A stretch of 6,869 nt of DNA, taken from Ornithinimicrobium sp. (GTDB lineage Bacteria; Actinomycetota; Actinomycetes; Actinomycetales; Dermatophilaceae). Both the position numbers and the translations under genes were made by a program. Position 1 is the first letter of the stretch; each line of letters opens with the position of its first letter. Below are positions 1 to 5,291 of this stretch, piece by piece. The notes under the pieces are model-generated. The model saw only the letters and a list, made by a program, of their open reading frames with translations, ran no database searches and was not told the DNA's origin. The stretch lies in contig JASKZT010000284.1 in the NCBI GenBank assembly GCA_030145965.1, positions 1 through 6,869 on the forward strand. The letters are read 5' to 3'.

Positions 1-55
1 CGTGGCCGCCGCGTTGCACTACCTGCTCATGTACCGCTACGTCCTGCCCGCCTGA
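1..55 (+). CDS. C-terminal end of an unidentified protein (5' truncated)
   Basis: Reading from base 2, 17 codons run to a TGA at 53-55 and encode VAAALHYLLMYRYVLPA. All 17 sense codons end in G or C, the signature of real coding sequence in this genome, whereas the other two forward frames have many A/T third positions. The piece is hydrophobic with several aromatic residues, as at the end of a membrane protein, but it is too short to assign to a family. The gene converges on the rhodanese gene, whose stop lies 6 nt beyond this one. The function is unknown. Confidence 0.55.
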   Translation, partial: VAAALHYLLMYRYVLPA

Positions 56-65
56 GCCGGCTCAG
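52..65. terminator. 14-bp perfect palindrome spanning two converging stop codons; possible bidirectional terminator
   Basis: CTGAGCCGGCTCAG is a perfect inverted repeat. As RNA it can fold into a 5-bp stem with a CCGG tetraloop on either strand. The TGA of the upstream forward gene (53-55) and the complement of the rhodanese TGA (62-64) sit symmetrically in the two arms. There is no T-run on either side, so a classical intrinsic terminator is only weakly supported. The tail-to-tail gene placement is what makes a terminator role plausible. Confidence 0.35.
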
Positions 66-961
66 ACGGGGCCCTCGCCCGGCGCCGGGCCGGTGGCGAC
101 CGGACGCGTGGGGTCGCTGACCCAGTCGCTCCAGCTGCCGACGTAGACGGCGGGCGCCTCGTCCAGCACCCCCGCGGACTCGAGCGCCAGGGCCGCGTGG
201 GCGGCGGTGACCCCCGAGCCGCAGTAGAGGGCGGTGGGGGCCCCGGTGCCCGCGCCGGCCTCGGTGAGCAGCGCCCGCACCGCGTCGGCGGGCAGGAAGG
301 TGCCGTCCTCGGCCAGCAGCGAGAGCGAGGGCAGGCTGCGCGCGCCCGGCACGTGCCCCGCGACCGGGTCGACCGTCTCGTCCTCGCCGCGGAACCGGGT
401 CGCCGGACGGGCGTCCAGGACCTGTCCGCCCGCCTCCAGCCAGGCGGCCAGGCCGTCGGCGTCGAGGAGGGTGCGGCCCCCGGGCGCCAGCCGGACGTCA
501 CCCGGCTCCACGTCGACGTCGCCGGTCTCCACGGGGAGCCCGGCGGCCCGCCACGCCTCCAGACCGCCGTCGAGGACCCGCGCACCGACCACCCCGTAGT
601 AGGTCGCCACCCACCACGCCCGGGCGGCGCCCGCCGAGATGCGGGCGTCGTAGAAGACGACGGGGCGGTCCTGCCGGACCCCGGCGGCACGCAGCGCGTC
701 CTGCACGCGCTCCAGGGAGGGCATGGGGTGGCGGCCGCCGCGCCGGTCCGGGGAGACGGGGTCGGACAGCCCGGAGTCCAGGTCGAGGAAGGCGGCTCCC
801 GGAAGGTGCGCCTCCTCATGCTCCACGCGGTTGGCCTCGGCGGGGGAGCCTAGGGCCCAGCGGACGTCCACCAGGACGGGGCGCCCGGCCTCCGGCCGGT
901 CGGGCGCGAGCTCGGCCGCCAGCTCGGTGACGCTGACGAGGGGCTGTGGTCGGGTGTCCAT
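62..961 (-). CDS. sseA: 3-mercaptopyruvate/thiosulfate sulfurtransferase (two-domain rhodanese, SseA-type)
   Basis: This 299-residue protein is the usual length for a tandem-rhodanese sulfurtransferase, a cytoplasmic enzyme that moves sulfane sulfur from a donor onto its active-site Cys and then to an acceptor. The N-terminal, non-catalytic domain (about 8-140) carries the family landmarks HLPGAAFLDLD (52-62), VVFYDARISAG (101-111) and ARAWW (113-117). The C-terminal domain (about 160-298) has GHVPGA (202-207), the active-site loop CGSGVTA with Cys247, and GSWSDW (275-280). A CGSGVT loop is typical of mercaptopyruvate sulfurtransferases, while CRKGVT or CRxGxR loops favour thiosulfate; this is family knowledge, not measured here. 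The ATG at 961-959 was chosen because the conserved fold begins right after it and a TATCGT -10-like box lies 6 nt upstream, suggesting a leaderless mRNA. There is no signal peptide. The gene is divergent from the MBL-fold gene and convergent with the fragment at 1-55. Confidence 0.9.
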   Translation of the reverse strand: MDTRPQPLVSVTELAAELAPDRPEAGRPVLVDVRWALGSPAEANRVEHEEAHLPGAAFLDLDSGLSDPVSPDRRGGRHPMPSLERVQDALRAAGVRQDRPVVFYDARISAGAARAWWVATYYGVVGARVLDGGLEAWRAAGLPVETGDVDVEPGDVRLAPGGRTLLDADGLAAWLEAGGQVLDARPATRFRGEDETVDPVAGHVPGARSLPSLSLLAEDGTFLPADAVRALLTEAGAGTGAPTALYCGSGVTAAHAALALESAGVLDEAPAVYVGSWSDWVSDPTRPVATGPAPGEGPV

Positions 962-967
962 GGGCCG

Positions 968-973
968 ACGATA
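968..973 (-). promoter_or_regulatory. Candidate -10 box (TATCGT) for a leaderless rhodanese mRNA
   Basis: On the reverse strand TATCGT fits the actinobacterial -10 consensus TANNNT. It is followed by a 6-nt spacer (CGGCCC) and then the ATG. That distance would put transcription start at or next to the A of the start codon. No Shine-Dalgarno sequence is present in the spacer and no recognisable -35 box is seen, which is common in this phylum. Confidence 0.5.
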
Positions 974-1026
974 GCGACCGGCCGCCGGCCGTGAGCGTCC
1001 GCGCTGCGGCCCTGGCGCGACGGATC

Positions 1027-1032
1027 TACCGT
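1027..1032 (+). promoter_or_regulatory. Candidate -10 box (TACCGT) for a leaderless MBL-fold gene mRNA
   Basis: TACCGT matches TANNNT and is separated by 7 nt (TGGCCCC) from the ATG at 1040. No Shine-Dalgarno sequence lies before the ATG, so a leaderless transcript starting at or near the start codon is the simplest reading. No clear -35 box is seen. The divergent rhodanese -10 box lies 53 nt away in the same 78-bp intergenic space. Confidence 0.5.
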
Positions 1033-1039
1033 TGGCCCC

Positions 1040-1873
1040 ATGACCGCGGTCCTGACGCTGCCCGGGGTGCCCCGGGACGAGCCGGCGGAGCACGACTCGC
1101 TGTTCTTCGTCGGAAACGCCACCGTGCTGATCCGGTGCGGCGGCTTCACCATCCTCACCGACCCGACCTTCGTGCACCGGCACGAGAGCGTGTCCATCGG
1201 CTACGGGATGTCCACCACCCGGCTCACCGACCCCGCCCTGGACGTCGCGGACCTGCCACCGCTCGACCTGGTGCTGCTGTCGCACTTCCACGGCGACCAC
1301 TTCGACCAGGTGGCGGAGCGCGAGCTGGACCGCGACCTGCCCATCGTGACGACGGGCCAGGCCGCCGGGATGCTGCAGGAACGAGGCTTCCGCAACACCC
1401 TCGCCCTCCAGACGTGGCAGGACCTCGAGGTGCGCCGGGGCGAGGCCCTGCTGCGGATCACCGCCTGCCCCGGCCGGCACGGACCCGGTGTCACCGACCT
1501 CGCGCTGCCGGACGTCATGGGCAGCGTGCTGGAGTTCGCCCCCGACGGCGGCCGGGTGACGCGGCGGCTCTACGTCAGCGGGGACACGCTGCTCTACGAC
1601 GACCTGGAGGAGATCCCGCGCCGGTTCCCCGACATCGACGTCGGGCTCTTCCACCTGGGCGGGACGACGGTCCTGGGCATCATGGTGACGATGGACGCCG
1701 AGCAGGGTGTCGGCGCGGTCGATCTGATCGGTGCGGACACTGCGCTGCCCATCCACTACGACGACTACGACGTCTTCACCTCGGGCCTGGAGGACTTCGT
1801 CGAGGAGGCCCGTCGGCGCGGCCTCGCCGACCGGGTCCACCCGTGGGGCCGCGGAGACACCTTCTCCCTGTGA
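1040..1873 (+). CDS. Metallo-beta-lactamase-fold hydrolase, UlaG-like
   Basis: This 277-residue cytoplasmic protein has the metal-site pattern of the UlaG/YtnP-like branch of the MBL superfamily. It shows FFVGNATVLI (22-31), TILTDP (37-42), the metal motif SHFHGDHFD (81-89; His82, His84, Asp86, His87), a further His147 in PGRHGPG, the bridging Asp182 in SGDT and a terminal His239 in PIHYDDYDVF. Together these are the ligands expected for a di-metal hydrolase. HLGGTTVLGIMVTMDAEQG (205-223) is typical of actinobacterial homologues. Relatives act on lactones, phosphodiesters or N-acyl phospholipids, and the substrate here cannot be read from sequence. The ATG at 1040 fits a leaderless start with TACCGT 7 nt upstream. 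It is the first gene of the forward cluster, 31 bp before the DUF2277 gene. It is not ETHE1-like, so no persulfide role is implied by the neighbouring rhodanese. Confidence 0.88.
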   Translation: MTAVLTLPGVPRDEPAEHDSLFFVGNATVLIRCGGFTILTDPTFVHRHESVSIGYGMSTTRLTDPALDVADLPPLDLVLLSHFHGDHFDQVAERELDRDLPIVTTGQAAGMLQERGFRNTLALQTWQDLEVRRGEALLRITACPGRHGPGVTDLALPDVMGSVLEFAPDGGRVTRRLYVSGDTLLYDDLEEIPRRFPDIDVGLFHLGGTTVLGIMVTMDAEQGVGAVDLIGADTALPIHYDDYDVFTSGLEDFVEEARRRGLADRVHPWGRGDTFSL

Positions 1874-1891
1874 GGTCGTGCGGCGCCGTGG

Positions 1892-1904
1892 CACAGTGGG
1901 AGGC
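1892..1904 (+). promoter_or_regulatory. Initiation region of the DUF2277 gene: weak -10-like CACAGT or close Shine-Dalgarno
   Basis: CACAGT (1892-1897) is an imperfect TANNNT box with 7 nt (GGGAGGC) to the ATG at 1905, the same geometry as the MBL-fold and rhodanese starts. The spacer GGGAGG also resembles a Shine-Dalgarno site but lies only 1 nt from the ATG, closer than normal. The sequence alone does not decide between a leaderless start and a ribosome binding site. Confidence 0.3.
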
Positions 1905-2171
1905 ATGTGCCGCAACATCCGCCCGCTCTCCAACTTCGCGCCCCCCGCGACCCCCGACGAGGTGCAGGCCGCCGCCCTCCAGTACGTCCGCAAGGTCGGC
2001 GGCTCGACCAGGCCTGCGAAGGCGAACGAGCAGGCCTACGCCCTCGCGGTCGCGCGGGTCGCCGAGGCCACCCAGGAGCTGCTCGACTCCCTCGTCACCT
2101 CCGCGCCGCCCAAGGACCGTGAGGTCGAGGCCGCCAAGGCACGCGCCCGGGCGCAGGCCCGGTACGCCTAG
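1905..2171 (+). CDS. DUF2277 family protein
   Basis: This small 88-residue protein matches the DUF2277 pattern as I know it. It starts MCRNIRPLSNFAPPATPDEV, followed by AAALQYVRKVGG (about 23-34), a KANEQAYALAVARVAEAT helix (about 40-57), LVTSAPPKDREVEAAKARAR (about 63-82) and a short RYA end. Cys2 within MCRNIR is conserved in the family. Family members are single-domain, mostly helical and of unknown function. There is no signal peptide or membrane segment, so a cytoplasmic location is expected. The ATG at 1905 is fixed by the invariant MCRNI start. The gene lies 31 bp after the MBL-fold gene, and its TAG stop shares its last base with the GTG of the following HEXXH gene (TAGTG), consistent with co-translation. 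Confidence 0.85.
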   Translation: MCRNIRPLSNFAPPATPDEVQAAALQYVRKVGGSTRPAKANEQAYALAVARVAEATQELLDSLVTSAPPKDREVEAAKARARAQARYA

Positions 2172-2806
2172 TGCCCGCCGGGCCCGTCACCCCGGCCCGG
2201 CCGGGCGCCCCGCACCCGAGCCTGCTCACCGACGCGCTGCCGCTCACCCGGGGTGTGCGCGTGCGCCACGTCGCCAACTGGCTCAACCTCTCGACCCCGC
2301 TCGGGCTGGGCATCGCCCGCCTCGGCCGGGCCCGGGTCCGCCGGGGGCCGGGGCGCAGCTACCTCGCCGACCGCTACCGGTGGTCCTTCCCGGCGGCGGG
2401 CGCCTTCACCGTCGGCGACGTCGTCATCAGCCGGCACGACCTCGACGTGCTCGCCGCCCGCCGCCCCACCCTCGTGGGGCACGAGCTGGCCCACAGCCGC
2501 CAGTGGGCGTGGTGCCTCGGCCTGCCGTTCCTGCCGCTCTACGTCGCCTCGATGGCCTGGTCGTGGGCGCGCACGGGGGACCGGGCGGCGCGCAGCGTCT
2601 TCGAGCGCCGGGCGGGCCTGCTCGAGGGCGGGTATGCCGACGTGCCGCCGCGTCCCCTCGGCCCTGCCCTGGGGCAGGCCGCCCGGAGCCTGCGCCGGCT
2701 CGTCGCCGGACGGCGCGGCCTGGAGGCCGGCGACCGGCTCGGCCGACGGCGGCCCGGGGCGGTCGGCGCGTCCGGGGTGGGGGCACCGCATACCCTCGAC
2801 CCGTGA
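2171..2806 (+). CDS. Uncharacterised HEXXH-motif protein (putative zinc-metalloprotease-like)
   Basis: This 211-residue protein has no name I can assign with certainty. The core runs from ANWLNLSTPLGLGIAR (35-50) through YRWSFPAAGAFTVGDVVI (69-86) to GHELAHSRQWAWCLGLPFLP (103-122). It contains HEXXH at 104-108 (His104, Glu105, His108), the zinc-binding and catalytic signature of gluzincin-like peptidases. The following WCLGLPFLPLYVASMAWSW (114-132) is hydrophobic enough to sit in or on the membrane. FERRAGLLEGGY (144-155) could supply the third ligand, but that is inference. The last ~50 residues are Arg/Gly-rich and probably disordered. The GTG at 2171 overlaps the upstream TAG by one base and lacks a Shine-Dalgarno site. 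GTGs at 2255 and 2261, just before the conserved core, are alternative starts. The stop overlaps the dgt start (GTGA). Confidence 0.7.
   Translation: MPAGPVTPARPGAPHPSLLTDALPLTRGVRVRHVANWLNLSTPLGLGIARLGRARVRRGPGRSYLADRYRWSFPAAGAFTVGDVVISRHDLDVLAARRPTLVGHELAHSRQWAWCLGLPFLPLYVASMAWSWARTGDRAARSVFERRAGLLEGGYADVPPRPLGPALGQAARSLRRLVAGRRGLEAGDRLGRRRPGAVGASGVGAPHTLDP
2791..2796 (+). promoter_or_regulatory. Candidate -10 box (TACCCT) for a leaderless dgt mRNA, inside the upstream gene
   Basis: TACCCT fits TANNNT and is followed by 6 nt (CGACCC) and the GTG start of dgt at 2803. It lies within the last codons of the HEXXH gene. If active, it would give dgt a leaderless transcript of its own in addition to read-through from the upstream cluster. 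There is no Shine-Dalgarno sequence in the spacer. Confidence 0.45.
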
Positions 2807-4125
2807 GCACCGTCCCCAGCGCCGACGTGCCCGGCTACGCCGCGGCCGACCGTGAGCGCTGGGTCGCCGAGGACCCCGCGCAGAAGCGCTCCGACCGCCA
2901 CGACTTCGCCCGCGACCGCGCCCGCGTGGTGCACTCCGCGGCGTTGCGCCGCCTCTCGGCCACGACCCAGGTGGTCCGCCCGCACAGCGACGACTTCGTC
3001 CGGACCCGCCTGACCCACTCCCTCGAGGTGGCCCAGATCGGGCGGGAGTTCGGCAGCGCGCTGGGCTGCGACGCAGACGTGGTCGACACCGCCTGCCTGG
3101 CGCACGACATCGGCCACCCGCCCTTCGGTCACAACGGCGAGGCGGTCCTGGACGAGGTGGCCGCCGGGATCGGCGGCTTCGAGGGCAACGCCCAGACGCT
3201 GCGGGTGCTGACCCGTCTGGAGGCCAAGCGGGCGCACCCCGACGGCCGGTCGGCCGGGCTCAACCTCACCCGGGCCAGCCTCGACGCCGCGACGAAGTAC
3301 CCGTGGGGCCGGGGCGAGGGGCCCTGCGAGGATGGCAGCCGCAAGTTCGGGGTGTACGCCGACGACCACGACGTCTTCGCCTGGCTCCGCGAGGGGGTCC
3401 CCGGCGCGGGCCCGCACCGCCGGTGCCTGGAGGCGCAGGTCATGGACTGGGCCGACGACGTCGCCTACTGCGTGCACGACGTCGAGGACGCGATCGCCTC
3501 CGGACGGGTCGTGCCGGGGGCGCTGCGCTCCCCGGACGTCCAGGGCGAGGTGGCGCGGCTGGCACGGGACTGGTACGCCCCCGACGTGGAGGCCGAGGAG
3601 CTGCGCGCGGCCCTGCGTCACCTCCTCGGGGCCGGCTGGGTCCCGGCCCGGCACGAGGGGACGCGCACCGACCTGGCCGCCCTCAAGGACATGACGTCGC
3701 GGCTCGTGGGCCACTTCGTGCACACCGTCGAGCTGGCGACCCGCAGCCGCTACGGCCAGGGGGTGCTCAGCCGCTACTCGGCCGACCTGGTCGTGCCCGG
3801 CGGCGTGCGGGCCGAGGTGGCCGTGCTCAAGGCCGTGGCCGCCCACTTCGTCATGCTCAGCGACGAGCGGCGCACGGTCATGGACGTCGAGCGCGAGGTG
3901 CTGGGCACGCTCGTCGAGCGCTACGCCGCCGACCCCTCGCTCCTCGACCCCGTGCACCGGGAGGCCCACGACGCCGCCGCGGACGACGCCGGTGCCCTGC
4001 GCGCCGTCGTGGACCAGGTCGCGAGCCTGTCCGACGCGCGGGCGCTCGCGGTGCACGCGGCGCTCGTGGCCGGTGGCCGCGCGGTCCTGCCGGGTGGTGG
4101 CCGAGCGCTCGGGGGCGGCGGGTGA
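2803..4125 (+). CDS. dgt: Deoxyguanosinetriphosphate triphosphohydrolase-like dNTPase (HD domain)
   Basis: This 440-residue cytoplasmic HD-superfamily enzyme cleaves dNTPs to deoxynucleoside and tripolyphosphate and so helps set dNTP pools. Landmarks in order are RSDRHDFARDRARVVHSAALRRL (29-51), TRLTHSLEVAQIGR (68-81; His72), CLAHDIGHPPFGHNGE (98-113; His101-Asp102), FEGNAQTLRVL (126-136), LNLTRASLDA (153-162), KYPWG (165-169) and DWADDVAYCVHDVEDA (215-230) with the last metal Asp in DDVAY. Length and motifs match the type-2 Dgt-like proteins of actinobacteria, so the enzyme looks intact. The GTG at 2803 was chosen because it overlaps the preceding stop as GTGA, has TACCCT 6 nt upstream and leaves a normal N-terminus. 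The 3' end is Gly-rich (GGGRALGGGG) and overlaps the nitronate monooxygenase start. In many actinobacteria dgt is followed by dnaG; here it is not. Confidence 0.93.
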   Translation: MSTVPSADVPGYAAADRERWVAEDPAQKRSDRHDFARDRARVVHSAALRRLSATTQVVRPHSDDFVRTRLTHSLEVAQIGREFGSALGCDADVVDTACLAHDIGHPPFGHNGEAVLDEVAAGIGGFEGNAQTLRVLTRLEAKRAHPDGRSAGLNLTRASLDAATKYPWGRGEGPCEDGSRKFGVYADDHDVFAWLREGVPGAGPHRRCLEAQVMDWADDVAYCVHDVEDAIASGRVVPGALRSPDVQGEVARLARDWYAPDVEAEELRAALRHLLGAGWVPARHEGTRTDLAALKDMTSRLVGHFVHTVELATRSRYGQGVLSRYSADLVVPGGVRAEVAVLKAVAAHFVMLSDERRTVMDVEREVLGTLVERYAADPSLLDPVHREAHDAAADDAGALRAVVDQVASLSDARALAVHAALVAGGRAVLPGGGRALGGGG

Positions 4126-5150
4126 GCGTCCTGGCCGCGCTCGAGGTGCCCGTCGTCGGCGCCCCGATGGCCGGGGGCGTGAGCAGCCCCCTGCTCGTCG
4201 CGGCGGTGAGCGACGCCGGGGGGCTGGGGATGCTGGCGGGCGGCTACCGCCGGCCGTCGGACCTCGCGGCCGACGTCGTGCACGTGCGCGACCTCACCCG
4301 GAGGCCCTTCGGCGTCAACCTCTTCGTCCCCGGACCGCTCGACCGGGCCGCGCACGAGCCGGCCGTCGAGGCCTACCGCGAGGCGCTCCGTCCGCGCGCC
4401 GAGGCCCTGGGCGTCGAGCCCGGGCACCCGACGTGGGACGCCACGGACGGCTGGACCGAGAAGGTGCGGCTCGTCGAGACGCTGGCCCCGGCCGTGGTGT
4501 CGTGCACCTTCGGCGTCCCCGACGAGGACGCGGTCCGGCGCTGGCGGGCCGCCGGGTGCGAGGTCCACGTCACCGTGACGTCGGCGGCCGAGGCACGGGC
4601 GGCGGGTCGGGCCGGTGCCGACGTGCTCGTGCTCCAGGGGCACGAGGCGGGCGGGCACCGCGGCACGCACGACGCGGCCGCCGAGCCGGAGGAGATCGAC
4701 CACCTGGGCCTGCTGGAGGTCGTCGGTGCCGACCCCGGCGTCCCGCCCCTCGTCGCCGCGGGCGGCATCACCACGGCGGGGGACGTCCGGCGGGCGCTCG
4801 CCGCCGGTGCGGCCGCGGTGCAGGTCGGCACCGCGCTGCTGCTGGCCACCGAGTCGGGCGCCTCGCTCACCTACCGGGCCGCCCTGCGCGACCCCGGCCT
4901 GACCCGGCGCGTGCGCACGCGGGCCTTCACCGGGCGGGTCGCGGGTGCCGTGCGCACCACGTTCGTCGACGAGCTCGAGCACCTCGCCCCGCCGGCCTTC
5001 CCCGCCGTCGACCAGGTCAGCCGCCCCGTCCGGGCCGCCGCCGCCGCGGCCGGCGACGTCCAGGGCATCCACGTGTGGGCCGGTGCAGGGTGGCGGGCCT
5101 GCCAGGACGCCCCCGCCGGCGAGATCGTGCGGGGCCTGCTGGGCGGGTAG
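4122..5150 (+). CDS. Nitronate monooxygenase (FMN-dependent, 2-nitropropane dioxygenase family)
   Basis: This 342-residue TIM-barrel flavoprotein belongs to the class that oxidises alkyl nitronates such as propionate 3-nitronate with O2 and FMN. The N-terminal VPVVGAPMAGG (9-19) is the first FMN-contacting strand and loop. LVAAVSDAGGLGMLAGG (25-41) and FGVNLFVP (63-70) follow. The active-site motif QGHEAGGHRG (172-181) carries the conserved His179. AAGGITTAGDV (212-222) and AVQVGTALLLATES (232-245) form the phosphate-binding end of the barrel. The C-terminal GIHVWAGAGWR (315-325) is also typical of the family. The GTG at 4122 overlaps the dgt stop as GTGA, pointing to translational coupling with dgt. 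The enzyme is likely cytoplasmic and may detoxify nitronates, but its physiological substrate is unknown. It is the last gene of the forward cluster, with 141 bp before the next gene. Confidence 0.9.
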   Translation: MSVLAALEVPVVGAPMAGGVSSPLLVAAVSDAGGLGMLAGGYRRPSDLAADVVHVRDLTRRPFGVNLFVPGPLDRAAHEPAVEAYREALRPRAEALGVEPGHPTWDATDGWTEKVRLVETLAPAVVSCTFGVPDEDAVRRWRAAGCEVHVTVTSAAEARAAGRAGADVLVLQGHEAGGHRGTHDAAAEPEEIDHLGLLEVVGADPGVPPLVAAGGITTAGDVRRALAAGAAAVQVGTALLLATESGASLTYRAALRDPGLTRRVRTRAFTGRVAGAVRTTFVDELEHLAPPAFPAVDQVSRPVRAAAAAAGDVQGIHVWAGAGWRACQDAPAGEIVRGLLGG

Positions 5151-5207
5151 GGCGGTCGCCGGACCACCTGCCTCCGGCCTGTCGCGCGGGGCCGTGCGGG
5201 TGGACAC

Positions 5208-5235
5208 TGAACCATCGGGGCACCGGCGACGACTC
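5208..5235 (+). promoter_or_regulatory. Candidate ECF-type promoter upstream of the sigma factor gene
   Basis: TGAACC (5208-5213) resembles the GAAC core of -35 elements used by extracytoplasmic-function sigma factors. It is followed by exactly 16 nt and CGACTC (5230-5235), a CGnnT-like -10 element. This would give a leader of about 50 nt to the ATG at 5292. Placed directly before a SigE-family sigma gene, it suggests autoregulation. The elements are short and the match is by eye, so this remains inference. Confidence 0.4.
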
Positions 5236-5245
5236 AGGGGTGAGC

Positions 5246-5265
5246 GGCACGGCACGGCACGGTGC
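5246..5265 (+). repeat. GGCAC triplet direct repeat in the sigma-factor leader
   Basis: Three head-to-tail copies of GGCAC (5246-5260) are followed by GGTGC, making a small GCAC-G-GTGC inverted repeat at 5257-5265. It lies between the candidate ECF promoter and the Shine-Dalgarno site. It could be a protein binding site or a leader structure, or simply low-complexity GC-rich sequence. No known operator is recognised. Confidence 0.4.
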
Positions 5266-5279
5266 GCCCCTGCTCCGAC

Positions 5280-5287
5280 GGAGGAGG
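5280..5287 (+). promoter_or_regulatory. Strong Shine-Dalgarno site of the sigma factor gene
   Basis: GGAGGAGG, with its 16S-complementary core, lies 4-6 nt (depending on the pairing register) before the ATG at 5292. It decides the start in favour of 5292 rather than the in-frame GTG at 5262, which has no such site and would add ten non-conserved residues. Confidence 0.8.
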
Positions 5288-5291
5288 CGAG

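Noticed and set aside
77..90. Palindrome GCCCGGCGCCGGGC in the 3' end of the rhodanese gene
   Set aside because: It lies within codons and consists only of G and C, so it is readily explained by codon bias.
62..1873. Rhodanese plus MBL-fold pair as an ETHE1-type persulfide dioxygenase system
   Set aside because: The MBL protein has the SHFHGDH and HLGGT/DAEQG features of UlaG-like hydrolases rather than the ETHE1 motif set, and the genes are divergent, not fused or co-directional.
962..1993. Reverse-strand open frame extending the rhodanese gene upstream by 344 codons
   Set aside because: It is antisense to the MBL-fold gene, has no family resemblance and begins far beyond the normal rhodanese N-terminus. 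Open frames of this kind are common opposite GC-rich genes.
946..2802. Forward open frame fused in front of dgt
   Set aside because: It runs out of frame over the MBL-fold, DUF2277 and HEXXH genes, is Arg/Pro/Gly-rich and has no motifs. The real dgt starts at the GTG at 2803.
2539..4056. 505-codon reverse-strand open frame opposite dgt
   Set aside because: It is a composition artefact of a GC-rich gene. The forward strand carries a complete HD-domain enzyme.
5158..5178. Hairpin GCCGGA-N9-TCCGGC after the nitronate monooxygenase gene as a terminator
   Set aside because: It has only a 6-bp stem, a 9-nt loop and no T-run. Stems like this arise often by chance at this GC content.
5262..5291. 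Upstream GTG start for the sigma factor
   Set aside because: It has no Shine-Dalgarno site, would read through the real one and would add non-conserved residues.
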